Assembly: GCA_021648755.1 (NCBI GenBank)
Contig: JAKISG010000002.1
Location: 62,001-126,000, forward strand
DNA: 64,000 nucleotides
Direction of reading: 5' to 3'
DNA from: Flavobacteriaceae bacterium
Lineage (GTDB): Bacteria; Bacteroidota; Bacteroidia; Flavobacteriales; Flavobacteriaceae
Position 1 is the first letter of the stretch; each line of letters starts with the position of its first letter. The position numbers were made by a program, and so were the translations under genes. This document shows, piece after piece, positions 46,793 to 56,427 of this stretch. Under the pieces are notes generated by a model. The model worked only from the letters and a program-made list of their open reading frames with translations, did not search any database and was not told where the DNA came from.

Positions 46793-48100
46793 ATGAAAAA
46801 AAAACTAATTTATATCCTTATCGGATTTTTATTAATTTTAAGCATAGCATATCTAACGAGATACAAACTTGGTGATAACTTTGAAAATAAAATACCTAAA
46901 GACACAACAGCGGTACTAAAAATTAATTTAAGACAGTTAGAGCATCATTTTTTAATTGACTTTTTATCTAACCCATTGTCATATCTAAAAACAGCTAAAA
47001 CTAAAAAAAAAGACACCAAAGAAACGCCGTCTTTCTTAAAAGGAATTGAAGTTCCTAAAAACATTCTTTTTTATTCTAAAGACACCAATAAATGGGTTAG
47101 TACAAAAATAAAAATAAAAGATGCTAAAATAGTAGGTGAGTTTTTAATTTCAAAAGGGTTTAAATTTTTACAATTAAAAGAAGTTTATAGCTATTCTAAA
47201 AAGTTAATTACAGCAATAATCAAAGAAGGATATTTAATAATTACCTACAATGGTAACAAAAATGTAAATTCATATTTTAATCAAAACTCATTTTTAGACC
47301 ATACTTCACTCCTACTTCAAAAACTTACTAAAAGTGACTGTGATGTATATTACGTTTCAACTATGAATGAAGAATTAAAAGGTAATTTTAATAACGGTAA
47401 TATTCAACTTAACGGAAACGCGAATTTTAACTTCCTCGAGAATAAAACACATTATATTAGTAATTCAAGTATAGGTTCAATAGTTGTTACACTAAATAAA
47501 GAGCACAATTTTTCTAAAAAACTCATTGCCACAATACATAAACAAAAGTTTAAAAATTTTACTAAACTAGTATTTGACTCCGTTTATAATAAATGGAACG
47601 GTTCCATTAATTTTAACTTAAAATCTTTTAAAACAAGAATAGATACTATTAAAACCTACGAATATGATGCTGATTTTCATAAAATTGAAAAAATTGCAAT
47701 TCAAAAAACAACTAATCCTGATTTTGTTTTAAGTATTGGTAATTCTTCTAATTTATATTATTATTTAGAAAATGCAAATACTTTAAAAATTACAGCTAAT
47801 AAATCTATTTTTATACCACTACCAATTATTACAACTTTTGTAAAAACAACTACTAATGCAACGGCTTTTTATACCTCAGAACCAATAGGTAAATTAAATA
47901 AAGAAATCAATAATAAATTAACTATTAACTTTGATTTTGACACTTATCGAAAAAATACGCTGAACACTCCTTTTTATCATTTTGAAACTATTAACAGTAT
48001 TCAGAAATGTACTATTTTAATTTCAAAAGATAATGAGTTAAGCCTTAAAATTGATATGAAAAATAAAATTAAAAATGCACTAATTCAGTTCATTAAATAA
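46793..48100 (+). CDS. Membrane-anchored periplasmic protein of unknown function
   Basis: 435 aa. One N-terminal membrane segment (~4-22) and a long periplasmic part beginning NKIPKDTTAVLKINLRQLEH, which resembles the opening of its neighbour at 45032 in style and could mark a shared fold. No catalytic motif. Third gene of the envelope operon; convergent with the DUF1456 gene 4 bp away. Confidence 0.6.
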   Translation: MKKKLIYILIGFLLILSIAYLTRYKLGDNFENKIPKDTTAVLKINLRQLEHHFLIDFLSNPLSYLKTAKTKKKDTKETPSFLKGIEVPKNILFYSKDTNKWVSTKIKIKDAKIVGEFLISKGFKFLQLKEVYSYSKKLITAIIKEGYLIITYNGNKNVNSYFNQNSFLDHTSLLLQKLTKSDCDVYYVSTMNEELKGNFNNGNIQLNGNANFNFLENKTHYISNSSIGSIVVTLNKEHNFSKKLIATIHKQKFKNFTKLVFDSVYNKWNGSINFNLKSFKTRIDTIKTYEYDADFHKIEKIAIQKTTNPDFVLSIGNSSNLYYYLENANTLKITANKSIFIPLPIITTFVKTTTNATAFYTSEPIGKLNKEINNKLTINFDFDTYRKNTLNTPFYHFETINSIQKCTILISKDNELSLKIDMKNKIKNALIQFIK

Positions 48101-48104
48101 AAGA

Positions 48105-48332
48105 TCAGGTTTTAGGACCTCTTAGATGTATTACCAGGCCATTTAAAAAATTTCGTAATATTTGGTCGCCACACTCCATATACTTAGGGTGATTTTCTTT
48201 TCTAAAAAAAGCACCTAATTCACTTTTTGAAATTCTAAAATCTACCAAATCTAAAATTTTTACAATCTCGTCATCACGTAATTTTAAAGCTACTCTTAAT
48301 TTTTTAAATATATCGTTATTTGACAATGCCAT
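48105..48332 (-). CDS. DUF1456 protein, single-repeat form
   Basis: 75 aa. NNDIFKKLRVALKLRDDEIV, then ISKSELGAFFRKENHPKY and CGDQILRNFLNGL are the DUF1456/YehS repeat. YehS proteins carry two such repeats in ~150 residues; this one has only one, so it may dimerise. Function unknown. It follows the helicase by 21 bp on the same strand. Confidence 0.8.
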   Translation of the reverse strand: MALSNNDIFKKLRVALKLRDDEIVKILDLVDFRISKSELGAFFRKENHPKYMECGDQILRNFLNGLVIHLRGPKT

Positions 48333-48353
48333 GTTTTTTTTTATATTAATGCA

Positions 48354-49460
48354 TTAAACCTCTTCAAACAAGATGCCTAACCTATTTTGTAAATCATAAA
48401 TTTGTTGCATTTCGGTTGGTATAATTAAAGCAATCGAGTTTCCTTTTTCACCTGCTCTTGCCGTTCTACCACTACGATGTGTATAGTATTCTAATTTTTC
48501 TGGTAGTTGGTGGTGTACAATAAAGCCTAAACCTCGCACATCAATTCCTCTTGCCGATACATCTGTAGAGACCAAATATTGTAAATTTTCTTTTTTAAAA
48601 GCACGCATCACTTTATCGCGTTCTTTTTGCTGCATATCACCCTCTAAGGCGCCAACCGAAAAACCCTCTTCTTGTAATTCTTTTGCTAATTTTTGTGTTC
48701 CTAACTTTGTTCTACAAAAAATAATACCTCGCTCTTCGCCTTTTGATTCTAATAAATTAATTAGCGTATCTAGTTTATTTTTTACGGATGTAAAAATATA
48801 CTTATGTGAAATATTTGCATTTACCAAACTATCCTTATCTATTTCTATTTGTTGATATTCAGACATATAGTTTTTAACTATTTGTTTTATATCTTCTGGA
48901 AAAGTAGCCGAAAATAGCCAAGTTTTTCGATTGCCCTGTGTAAATTGTAAAATACGATCTAATTCTTTTTTAAACCCCATACTCAGCATTTCATCAGCTT
49001 CGTCTAACACTAGCGTTTTAATATTTCTTAAATCAACCGATTTACGTTCAATTAAATCTATTAACCTGCCTGGAGTTGCCACAATAATATGTGTTGGTCT
49101 AGTTAGTCTTGCTATTTGTTTGTCTATTTTTTCACCTCCGAAAATGGCTTCCGAAAAAATACGATCATCAACATATTTAGTAAACCTAAATAATTGTTTT
49201 TGTATTTGTTGTACCAATTCTCTTGTTGGTGATAAAATTAAAGCTTGCACCAAAGGTATCTCAACATCAATTGTATTTAGAATAGGTAGTCCATAAGCTG
49301 CAGTTTTACCAGTACCTGTTTGAGCCAAGCCAATAAAATCAGTTTCTTCTTCTAATAATATCGGAATTGCTTTTTCTTGAATTTCAGTAGGGTTTATAAT
49401 ACCTAATTCTTTTAACCCTTTTATATAACCTGGGCTAATACCTAATTGTTTGAATGTCAT
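48354..49460 (-). CDS. DEAD-box RNA helicase
   Basis: 368 aa, essentially the bare two-domain core. Motifs in order: Q motif (NPTEIQEKAIP), AQTGTGKT, PTRELV, TPGR, DEAD, SAT, then IIFCRTK, ARGIDV and HRSGRTAR. It unwinds RNA in ribosome assembly or decay. It lacks the long basic C-terminal tail of RhlE/CsdA types. It is followed by DUF1456. Confidence 0.92.
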   Translation of the reverse strand: MTFKQLGISPGYIKGLKELGIINPTEIQEKAIPILLEEETDFIGLAQTGTGKTAAYGLPILNTIDVEIPLVQALILSPTRELVQQIQKQLFRFTKYVDDRIFSEAIFGGEKIDKQIARLTRPTHIIVATPGRLIDLIERKSVDLRNIKTLVLDEADEMLSMGFKKELDRILQFTQGNRKTWLFSATFPEDIKQIVKNYMSEYQQIEIDKDSLVNANISHKYIFTSVKNKLDTLINLLESKGEERGIIFCRTKLGTQKLAKELQEEGFSVGALEGDMQQKERDKVMRAFKKENLQYLVSTDVSARGIDVRGLGFIVHHQLPEKLEYYTHRSGRTARAGEKGNSIALIIPTEMQQIYDLQNRLGILFEEV

Positions 49461-49598
49461 TTTAAACGTTTAAATATGTTAATTTGTTTAAATATATAAT
49501 TGAAGATATTTACTTAATTTCTACAAAGATAAACTTAATAACTTTCTAAAAAATAGTAATTGTATTTATAAATATAATATTTACATCTCTTAAAACTT

Positions 49599-49916
49599 TT
49601 ACTTCTCAAAAGAATATTCTCGCATGACTTCACAAATGCGTACTGTAAACTTATCATACCAAGTTTCTTTACCTCCTTTTTGTGCTTCGTTATGACGTTC
49701 ATTGGTATTCCAAGCTCTAATATCTGCCATGCTTTCCCAATAAGAAACTGTAATTCCATTTTTCCCTTCCTTCAAACTTTCTATATCAATAAAGCCTTTT
49801 TGTTTTTTTGCTAATTCAAGCATTTTATTAGAAATTTCTTCATAACCTTCTGTCTTATTTGATAGTTTTGAAGTAAAAATTACTGCAAAATAAGGCTTTT
49901 TTTGTGTTTTTTTCAT
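49599..49916 (-). CDS. Antibiotic biosynthesis monooxygenase-family protein
   Basis: 105 aa, a single ABM-type ferredoxin-like fold. YFAVIFTSKLS, LAKKQKGFIDIESLKEG, ISVSYWESMADIRAW-like segments and the end are typical. Members act as small oxygenases, heme-degrading enzymes or unknown dimers; the exact role cannot be told. Confidence 0.75.
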   Translation of the reverse strand: MKKTQKKPYFAVIFTSKLSNKTEGYEEISNKMLELAKKQKGFIDIESLKEGKNGITVSYWESMADIRAWNTNERHNEAQKGGKETWYDKFTVRICEVMREYSFEK

Positions 49917-50074
49917 AATTTAATTTGTGTGATGTTTTTAGTATTAATATACAAGATGTTTTTGGCAAAAGCGCTTTGTCAAGACATCTTTTATCTCTCA
50001 TTTTTAATTTAAGAATTTTAAGAATAAATAAGCACTCTTATTTTTTTGTTTCGTGTAACATATAATTTAACTTT

Positions 50075-51310
50075 TTAGAACTCGTAAATAAGTAAGCCAC
50101 TACGTAATTTAGGTAAGATATAAGTTGATTTTGGCGGCATTTTTAAGCCGTCATTTGCTATTTCTTTCAATTGTGCTACACTTGCAGGGTATAGTCCAAA
50201 GGCAACTTTGTATTTACCGTTTGTTACTTGCTCTTTTAAAATGTTTTGTCCTTTTCTACTTTCTATATAAGTTATTCTTTTATCTGTTCTAACATTTTGA
50301 ATTCCTAGTATTTTTTTTAGAATATTTTTATATAAAATATGCGAGTCTAAATGGTGTAAAGAAGTTTTAAATTTATAGTTATCACTTTTAAAATCAAGAG
50401 AATAAACGGAATTTTCTAAATACATACTAAATGTGTGTTTTTTTGTTGGTAGATATGTGTTTTCTTTTAATTTTACAACCTTAAACCGTTTGTTTAAATG
50501 GTTTAAAAATTCCTGCTTAGATAAGCCGTTTAAGTTCTTTATTAATCTGTTAAATGCTGAAATTTTAAGGTTAGACTCCGCTATTAAATAACTCAAACAA
50601 AAATTATATGCTTCGTTTCCTGTATGTTTTTTATTGCTTGCGCGCATTGTTTCTGCTAATAAACAGGAAGAGGCAGAACGATGATGCCCATCTGCAATGT
50701 ATAGCGTGTCCATTTTATAAAATTCTTGTTGTATTATCTTTATATCATTTGCGTCAGAAATGAGCCACAACAGATGTGTTTTGTGATTTTCTGTTGTAAA
50801 TTCATATTCAGCTCTTTGCTTTTCGTATCTCTGTAAAATAGTGTTAATTAAATTGTTATCAGAATAGGTTAGAAGTACAGGTTCTGCATTAAATCCTGTT
50901 GCTTTTAAATAATTCTTAAATAAAATTTCACGTTTTTTAAGTGTCTTTTCATGTTTCTTTATAATATTATTTTTATAATCTACTGTACTAGTTGCTGCAA
51001 TAATTCCGATAAAACTATGTTCACTCGTTATTTTTTTATATATATAATAAACAGGAATTTCTTCTTTAATATATGTATGTTTCTCTTTAAAATTAGTATA
51101 ATTAGATTTTATTTTAGCAAATTTATCTTCTATACTTATATCTTTTTGGCTAGTATAACTTGAACTAATAATATGTAAGAACGAAAACGGGTTGAACTCT
51201 AATTGCGCACCTAATTCTGCAGGCGAATATGCATCGTAAGGTCTTGATGATACTAAAGCAACTTTGTCTCTCGTTGCTCTAACCGCTTTAAAAGGGTTTA
51301 CTGTTGCCAT
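50075..51310 (-). CDS. DUF1015 family protein
   Basis: 411 aa. It opens NPFKAVRATRDKVALVSSRPYDAYS and contains YIADGHHRSASSC, both hallmarks of DUF1015. The family resembles a HAD-like/phosphatase-type or SpoU-like fold in some annotations, but no function is proven. It sits 37 bp after serA in the serC-serA-DUF1015 row that is conserved in this phylum, so a link to serine metabolism is plausible. Confidence 0.85.
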   Translation of the reverse strand: MATVNPFKAVRATRDKVALVSSRPYDAYSPAELGAQLEFNPFSFLHIISSSYTSQKDISIEDKFAKIKSNYTNFKEKHTYIKEEIPVYYIYKKITSEHSFIGIIAATSTVDYKNNIIKKHEKTLKKREILFKNYLKATGFNAEPVLLTYSDNNLINTILQRYEKQRAEYEFTTENHKTHLLWLISDANDIKIIQQEFYKMDTLYIADGHHRSASSCLLAETMRASNKKHTGNEAYNFCLSYLIAESNLKISAFNRLIKNLNGLSKQEFLNHLNKRFKVVKLKENTYLPTKKHTFSMYLENSVYSLDFKSDNYKFKTSLHHLDSHILYKNILKKILGIQNVRTDKRITYIESRKGQNILKEQVTNGKYKVAFGLYPASVAQLKEIANDGLKMPPKSTYILPKLRSGLLIYEF

Positions 51311-51347
51311 AAAAATTTGTTTTAAAGTTTAAATGCAGTCACAACAA

Positions 51348-52298
51348 TTAACGTAATAAGGTAATTATTTGACTTGCCAATTCTGTACCAATTCTATCTT
51401 GCGCTTCGTTTGTAGCGGCACCAATATGAGGGCTTAAAGAAATTCTAGAGTTCATTAGCAACTGTATTGCAGGGTTTGGTTCGTTTTCAAATGTATCAAT
51501 TGCTGCGTAGGCAACTTTACCGCTCTCTATGGCGCTCACTAATGCTACTTCATTAATGACACCACCACGTGCAGCATGAACCAAGCCAACACCATCTTTC
51601 ATTAAATCAAATTCAGTTTCTGCAATTACAAATTCTTTTTGTGCAGGCACATGTAGTGTAATAAAGTCTGCTTGTTTTAATAATTCTTCCTTAGAAATTG
51701 TTTCGATTTTAAAATTTATTTTTTGCCCATCATAAAAATCTAAAGTTACTGTTGTGTTTTTGATAAAGGGGTCAAAGGCAATTACTTTCATTCCTACACC
51801 TAAAGCTACTTTTGCAGTTGCTTGACCAATACGACCAAAGCCTAAAATTCCTAAAATTTTTCCTTTTAATTCTTTTCCTTTGGCGTACGATTTTTTAAGT
51901 TCTTTAAATTTAGTATCTCCGTTTAATGGCATATTTCTATTTGCATCATGTAAAAATCGTACCATACCAAATAAATGTCCAAATACCAATTCTGCAACTG
52001 AGTGCGAAGATGCAGCAGGAGTGTTAATAACATGTAAACCTTGATCTTTTGCGTATTGAACATCAATATTATCCATACCAACACCACCACGACCAATTAA
52101 TTTTAAACTTGGACAGGCGTCTATCAATTCTGACCTTACCTCTGTGGCGCTTCTTACTAAAAGCACATCAATATTATTCGTATTTATATAATTTTCTAAT
52201 TGGTTTTGTGCAACTGTTGTAGTAATTACTTTAAAACCTTGAGCTTCTAAAGCATCAATACCACTTTGTGCTATTCCGTCGTTTGCTAGTACTTTCAT
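51348..52298 (-). CDS. serA: D-3-phosphoglycerate dehydrogenase
   Basis: 316 aa, the short form without the C-terminal ACT regulatory domain. GRGGVGMDNIDV, GFGRIGQATAKVA (NAD loop), HVPAQ and LSPHIGAATNEAQ (catalytic His) are present. It oxidises 3-phosphoglycerate, the first step of serine synthesis. Because there is no ACT domain, feedback by serine is unlikely to work in the classic way. It lies 55 bp after serC. Confidence 0.9.
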   Translation of the reverse strand: MKVLANDGIAQSGIDALEAQGFKVITTTVAQNQLENYINTNNIDVLLVRSATEVRSELIDACPSLKLIGRGGVGMDNIDVQYAKDQGLHVINTPAASSHSVAELVFGHLFGMVRFLHDANRNMPLNGDTKFKELKKSYAKGKELKGKILGILGFGRIGQATAKVALGVGMKVIAFDPFIKNTTVTLDFYDGQKINFKIETISKEELLKQADFITLHVPAQKEFVIAETEFDLMKDGVGLVHAARGGVINEVALVSAIESGKVAYAAIDTFENEPNPAIQLLMNSRISLSPHIGAATNEAQDRIGTELASQIITLLR

Positions 52299-52353
52299 TT
52301 GTATTTATTTTACTCATAAGTTACTAAACTTATGAAACTATTAATAATTAATT

Positions 52354-53412
52354 TTATAATTGTTTCATTATATTCACTAATACTTGAACTGACTCTAGAG
52401 GTAATGCATTATACATACTTGCTCTATAACCTCCTACAGAACGATGCCCGCTTAAACCGTTAATACCATTTTCTTGTAGTAATTGCTCAAATTTTTCTTT
52501 TTTAGATTCACCTGTTAATCTAAAGGTAACATTCATATGCGATCTATCTTCTTTAACTACAGTGCCCTCAAATAACGGATTACTATCTATTTCACTATAA
52601 AGTAATATTGCTTTAGCCGTATTAATTTTTTCGATTGCTTTAATTCCTCCTAAGTCTTTTAACCATTGTAGTGTTAACATAGAAACGTAAACAGCAAAGA
52701 CAGCTGGCGTATTAAACATACTATCTTTATCTATATGCACCTGATAATCAAGCATACTTGGTATAGATCGACCTGTTTTTCCTAAAATTTCATCTTTAAT
52801 AATCACTAAAGTTGTTCCTGCAGGCCCCATATTTTTTTGCGCTCCTGCATAAATGATATCAAATTGAGAAAAATCCAATTCACGTGAAAATATATCTGAA
52901 CTCATATCACAAACTAAAGGAATATTAGTTTTCGGAAAACTTTTCATTTGTGTACCTCTAATAGTATTATTACTTGTACAATGAAAATAATCTGAATCAG
53001 GATTAATGGTATAATCTTTAGGGATATAAGTAAAATCCTTATCTCTTGAAGTAGCAATTACAGTAACATTTCCTAAATTTTTAACTTCTTTAATTGCTTT
53101 AGAACTCCAAGTACCAGTATCTAAATAATCTGCTTTTCCGTTAATTTTCAATAAGTTATATGGAATCATTAAAAACTCTAAACTTGCACCACCTTGTAAG
53201 AATAAAACGGAGTATCCTTTATTTTCAAGACTTAATAGTTCTAAAACTAAAGCTCTTGCTTTTTCCATTACAGCAACAAAAGGTTTTGATCGATGCGAAA
53301 TTTCGATTAATGAAAGATTGTCATTATTAAAATTTAAAACAGCATCTGACGCTTGCTTTAAAACTGAATGTGGCAAAATACAAGGACCAGCACTAAAATT
53401 ATGTTTCTTCAT
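52354..53412 (-). CDS. serC: Phosphoserine aminotransferase
   Basis: 352 aa fold type I PLP enzyme. NFSAGPCILP begins the chain, GGASLEF binds phosphate, YAGAQKNMGPAG carries the PLP lysine, and SGHRSVGGYRASMYNA closes it. It makes phosphoserine from phosphohydroxypyruvate. First gene of the serC-serA-DUF1015 row; divergent from the HsdR_N gene. Confidence 0.95.
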   Translation of the reverse strand: MKKHNFSAGPCILPHSVLKQASDAVLNFNNDNLSLIEISHRSKPFVAVMEKARALVLELLSLENKGYSVLFLQGGASLEFLMIPYNLLKINGKADYLDTGTWSSKAIKEVKNLGNVTVIATSRDKDFTYIPKDYTINPDSDYFHCTSNNTIRGTQMKSFPKTNIPLVCDMSSDIFSRELDFSQFDIIYAGAQKNMGPAGTTLVIIKDEILGKTGRSIPSMLDYQVHIDKDSMFNTPAVFAVYVSMLTLQWLKDLGGIKAIEKINTAKAILLYSEIDSNPLFEGTVVKEDRSHMNVTFRLTGESKKEKFEQLLQENGINGLSGHRSVGGYRASMYNALPLESVQVLVNIMKQL

Positions 53413-53505
53413 TATACTTAAAATTTAAGTATGCAAATTTGCTAAAAAAAGAAATAATTTACTATTATAATTAATGTAAAAAACAAAGAAGTTATTAACT
53501 TGTTT

Positions 53506-53527
53506 TATACATTTGTACAAATGTATA
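53506..53527. promoter_or_regulatory. 22-bp perfect palindrome over the HsdR_N promoter and start codon
   Basis: A perfect palindrome centred on GTAC (53515-53518). It contains the -7 element TACATTTG (53508-53515) and the ATG (53521). It can be read as two overlapping TACA-N2-TGTA sites, related to the operators near 39.8-40.1 kb. Confidence 0.65.
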
Positions 53528-53985
53528 AACTAAACTTACCATCATATTCATTTAAGGTTACTAAAAAGGGCGGAAAGCATTATATTTATGATGAATTTCG
53601 AAAGAAAAATATTGTTTTAACTCCAGAAGAATGGGTGAGACAGCATTATTTACAATTTTTAGTGCAGGAAAAAAAATATCCTAAGAGTTTAATTGCAGTA
53701 GAAAAAGAACTTAAAATTAATTCTCGAAGTCTAGGAAATAAACGATTTGATATTTTAGTTTTTAATAATAAAGGTAAGCATGAGATTATTGTGGAATGTA
53801 AATCACCTAAAATTAAAATTTCACAAGATACTTTTGATCAGATTGCAAGGTATAACCTGCAGTTAAATGCAACATATTTAATTGTAACTAACGGGCTAGA
53901 ACATTATTATTGTAAAATGAACTTTGAAAAACAAGCGTATAATTTTCTGAAAAATATACCAAACTACGCTAAAACCAAATTGTAA
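53521..53985 (+). CDS. Small HsdR N-terminal-domain (HSDR_N) nuclease-like protein
   Basis: 154 aa from ATG 53521; the frame is open upstream to a TTG at 53500, which precedes the promoter. NKRFDILVFN with IIVECKSPK forms the PD-(D/E)xK core seen in the N-terminus of type I restriction enzyme R subunits. Stand-alone copies are widespread in Bacteroidetes and have no known function. The -7 element ends 5 bases before the ATG, so the mRNA is probably leaderless. There are no hsdM or hsdS genes nearby. Confidence 0.85.
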   Translation: MYKLNLPSYSFKVTKKGGKHYIYDEFRKKNIVLTPEEWVRQHYLQFLVQEKKYPKSLIAVEKELKINSRSLGNKRFDILVFNNKGKHEIIVECKSPKIKISQDTFDQIARYNLQLNATYLIVTNGLEHYYCKMNFEKQAYNFLKNIPNYAKTKL

Positions 53986-54072
53986 AGTTATGGTTCGTAT
54001 CTAAAATATGATTTTTTTGCTATAAAAAACTCTGATAAAATCAAAGAACAACAGAAAGTAAAAATTGATAGT

Positions 54073-54100
54073 TTTGTTAACGTGTAAATATTTATCTTTG
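54073..54100 (+). promoter_or_regulatory. Promoter of the aquaporin gene
   Basis: TTTG (54073-54076), 16 bp, TATCTTTG (54093-54100). It places the transcript start near 54106, after the ATG at 54102, so the second ATG (54117) is the real start. Confidence 0.6.
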
Positions 54101-54116
54101 TATGTTTTTTAAAAAT

Positions 54117-54758
54117 ATGAAAAAATATATAGCAGAATTTATAGGTACTTTCGGATTAGTTTTTGTTGGTACAGGCTCAATTATTGTTAATGAACATACG
54201 AACGGAAGTATAAGTTTAACTGGAATTGCAATTGCATTTGGATTAATAGTTACTACTATGATTTATGTTTTTGAAAATATTTCTGGTGCGCATATAAACC
54301 CTGCGGTAACCATTAGTTTTGCAATAGCTAAGAAAATTTCTAAAAAAGATACTCTATATTATATCATATCTCAAATATTAGGGGCAATTTTAGCATCAAT
54401 ACTATTAAGAATTCTTTTTCCTGAAAATAAAACTTTAGGCACTACTATGGTATCAGGCTCATTATTGCAATCTGCTATTATGGAAATTGTCTCCACTTTT
54501 TTATTAATGCTAGTTATTCTTGGTATAACAGAGCAGGAAAATAAAGAAACTAAAGCGCTTGCAGGTATTATTATCGGAGCAATTGTAATGGCGATGATTT
54601 TTGTAGCAGGACCCATTTCTGGAGGCTCATTTAACCCTGCTCGTAGTATTGGGCCAGCACTAGTTTCAGGTAACTTACAACATCTTTGGCTATATTTATT
54701 AACACCTGTTTTTGGTGCAGTTTTAGCCATTTTTATTTGGAAAATTATGAAAGATTAA
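54117..54758 (+). CDS. Aquaporin / MIP-family channel
   Basis: 213 aa from ATG 54117 (MKKYIAEFIGTFGLVFVGTG). Six membrane segments and two half-helices with the paired NPA motifs, HINPAVT and SFNPARS. It passes water or small uncharged solutes; the AqpZ-like length favours water. It ends near, and convergent with, rmuC (18 bp). Confidence 0.9.
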   Translation: MKKYIAEFIGTFGLVFVGTGSIIVNEHTNGSISLTGIAIAFGLIVTTMIYVFENISGAHINPAVTISFAIAKKISKKDTLYYIISQILGAILASILLRILFPENKTLGTTMVSGSLLQSAIMEIVSTFLLMLVILGITEQENKETKALAGIIIGAIVMAMIFVAGPISGGSFNPARSIGPALVSGNLQHLWLYLLTPVFGAVLAIFIWKIMKD

Positions 54759-54776
54759 ATTATGCTTTGTCGCAAT

Positions 54777-56126
54777 TTATTCTATAGCTCTTTTAATAAT
54801 TACTTCGGGTAGTTGCTTTTTTGCTTTTGCACCTAGTTTTTTAATTTTTTCAACTCTTCTAATTAAGTTTCCTTTACCTTCAAATAATTTGTTCATTGCA
54901 CCTTTATATTCGTTTTTAGCTTCATCCATTTTTTTACCAACTTTAGTTAGATCACTCATTAAACTATTAAATTTATCATAAAGAGCACCCGCTTGTTTTG
55001 CAATTTCTAGTGCGTTTTGTTGTTGTTTTTCATTGTTCCACATAGAGTCAATAGTTCGCAATGTTGCTAGAAGTGTGGCAGGTGTAACAATAATTATATT
55101 TTTTTCAAATGCTTTGTTATACAGTTCATTATCATAGTTTATAGCAATTGCAAATGCAGGTTCTATTGGCACAAAAAGTAATACGAAATCAGGTGACTCT
55201 ATTTCATAAATGTCTTCATATTTTTTATCGCTTAATTGCTGTACGTGACGGTTTAATGAACTAATGTGTTTTTTTAAATGGGTTTCTTTTTCTACAGTGT
55301 CTTCATTATTTGCATATCTTTCATAAGCTGTTAGTGATACTTTTGAATCTACAATCATTTTTTTATTATCTGGTAAATGGATAATTACATCTGGTCTTAA
55401 TCTTTTTTTACCTTCATTATCAATATTAAAACTCTTTTCTAATTCATATTCACGACCTTTTTCTAACCCAGATTTTTCCAAAACACGTTCTAATATTAAT
55501 TCGCCCCAATTTCCTTGCACCTTACTTTCGCCTTTAAGCGCTCTAGTAAGGTTTATCGCTTCATTACTTATTTTAATGTTCTGCTCGTGTAAGTACCTTA
55601 GTTGTTCGCCTAGTTTAATATGACGCTCTGTATTTTCTTTGTTTGAAATTTCTACTTTTTGCTCAAAAATCTGAATTTTTTCTTGTAAAGGATCTAGTAT
55701 TTGTTTTAAATTTTCTTTATTTTGAGCAGTGAATTTAGTCGATTTCTCTTCCAAAATTTTGTTTGCTAAATTTTCAAACTCTTTGGTAAATTTTTCTTGT
55801 AAATTTTTTACCTCTTGTTTATTTTCTTCTAATTTTAAAACTAAATTATTATTTTCTGTTTTTTGATTATTATAAGCAATATTAATATTTTCTTTTTCTT
55901 TTCTAATATTCTCTTTTTCTTTTTTTAGTGTATTTAATTCTTTTCTGTGTTCGTTTTTTTCTTCAATAAAAATATTTTTATTTTCTTCTAATTGCTGTTT
56001 GGTTTGATTAATTTTTTCTTGATTTTTTACAATTTCTTTTTCAAGTTTTAATTTAGAAATCAATTTACCTATCATAAATCCAATAACTGAACTTACTGTG
56101 GTTAGAAAAATATATATGCTAAGCAT
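54777..56126 (-). CDS. rmuC: DNA recombination protein RmuC
   Basis: 449 aa. An N-terminal membrane anchor (~1-20), a long coiled coil (~25-190) and the RmuC domain (~195-400) with GNWGELILERVLEKSGLEKG, PDVIIHLP, IVDSKVSL and LFVPIEPAF. In E. coli RmuC limits inversion at short inverted repeats; it has a nuclease-like core (VDSKVS). Single-gene unit. Confidence 0.9.
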   Translation of the reverse strand: MLSIYIFLTTVSSVIGFMIGKLISKLKLEKEIVKNQEKINQTKQQLEENKNIFIEEKNEHRKELNTLKKEKENIRKEKENINIAYNNQKTENNNLVLKLEENKQEVKNLQEKFTKEFENLANKILEEKSTKFTAQNKENLKQILDPLQEKIQIFEQKVEISNKENTERHIKLGEQLRYLHEQNIKISNEAINLTRALKGESKVQGNWGELILERVLEKSGLEKGREYELEKSFNIDNEGKKRLRPDVIIHLPDNKKMIVDSKVSLTAYERYANNEDTVEKETHLKKHISSLNRHVQQLSDKKYEDIYEIESPDFVLLFVPIEPAFAIAINYDNELYNKAFEKNIIIVTPATLLATLRTIDSMWNNEKQQQNALEIAKQAGALYDKFNSLMSDLTKVGKKMDEAKNEYKGAMNKLFEGKGNLIRRVEKIKKLGAKAKKQLPEVIIKRAIE

Positions 56127-56376
56127 TGATTTTATTAATGTTTTAGGTTTAAAATAAACTGGCTGAACTGTGGGTAAAAATACTTATAATATTTGATAAT
56201 TAAAATAATATTAACGGCATTCTAATTTTAATTTCTAAAAAATGATTATCGCAAATTTTGTTTTTTTTATTTCGTGAAATTTGCGGTAACTTTAAATTCG
56301 TGAAATTCATAAAAATTACTTTCGTAAAAACAAAGAATCTTAAATTTATTATTAACTTATTCTAAGATAAAAAATC

Positions 56377-56384
56377 TATATTTG
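56377..56384 (+). promoter_or_regulatory. -7 element before the amino-acid dehydrogenase
   Basis: TATATTTG, 43 bp before the start at 56428, in the 301-bp gap after rmuC; the remainder of that gap shows only AT-rich sequence. Confidence 0.6.
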
Positions 56385-56427
56385 TAATCTATTTTGTTAA
56401 CCTAAAATACTATTCAACACTTTATAA

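Noticed and set aside
53521..53985. Type I restriction system
   Set aside because: Only the HsdR N-terminal-type domain is present; there are no helicase, methylase or specificity genes within the window.
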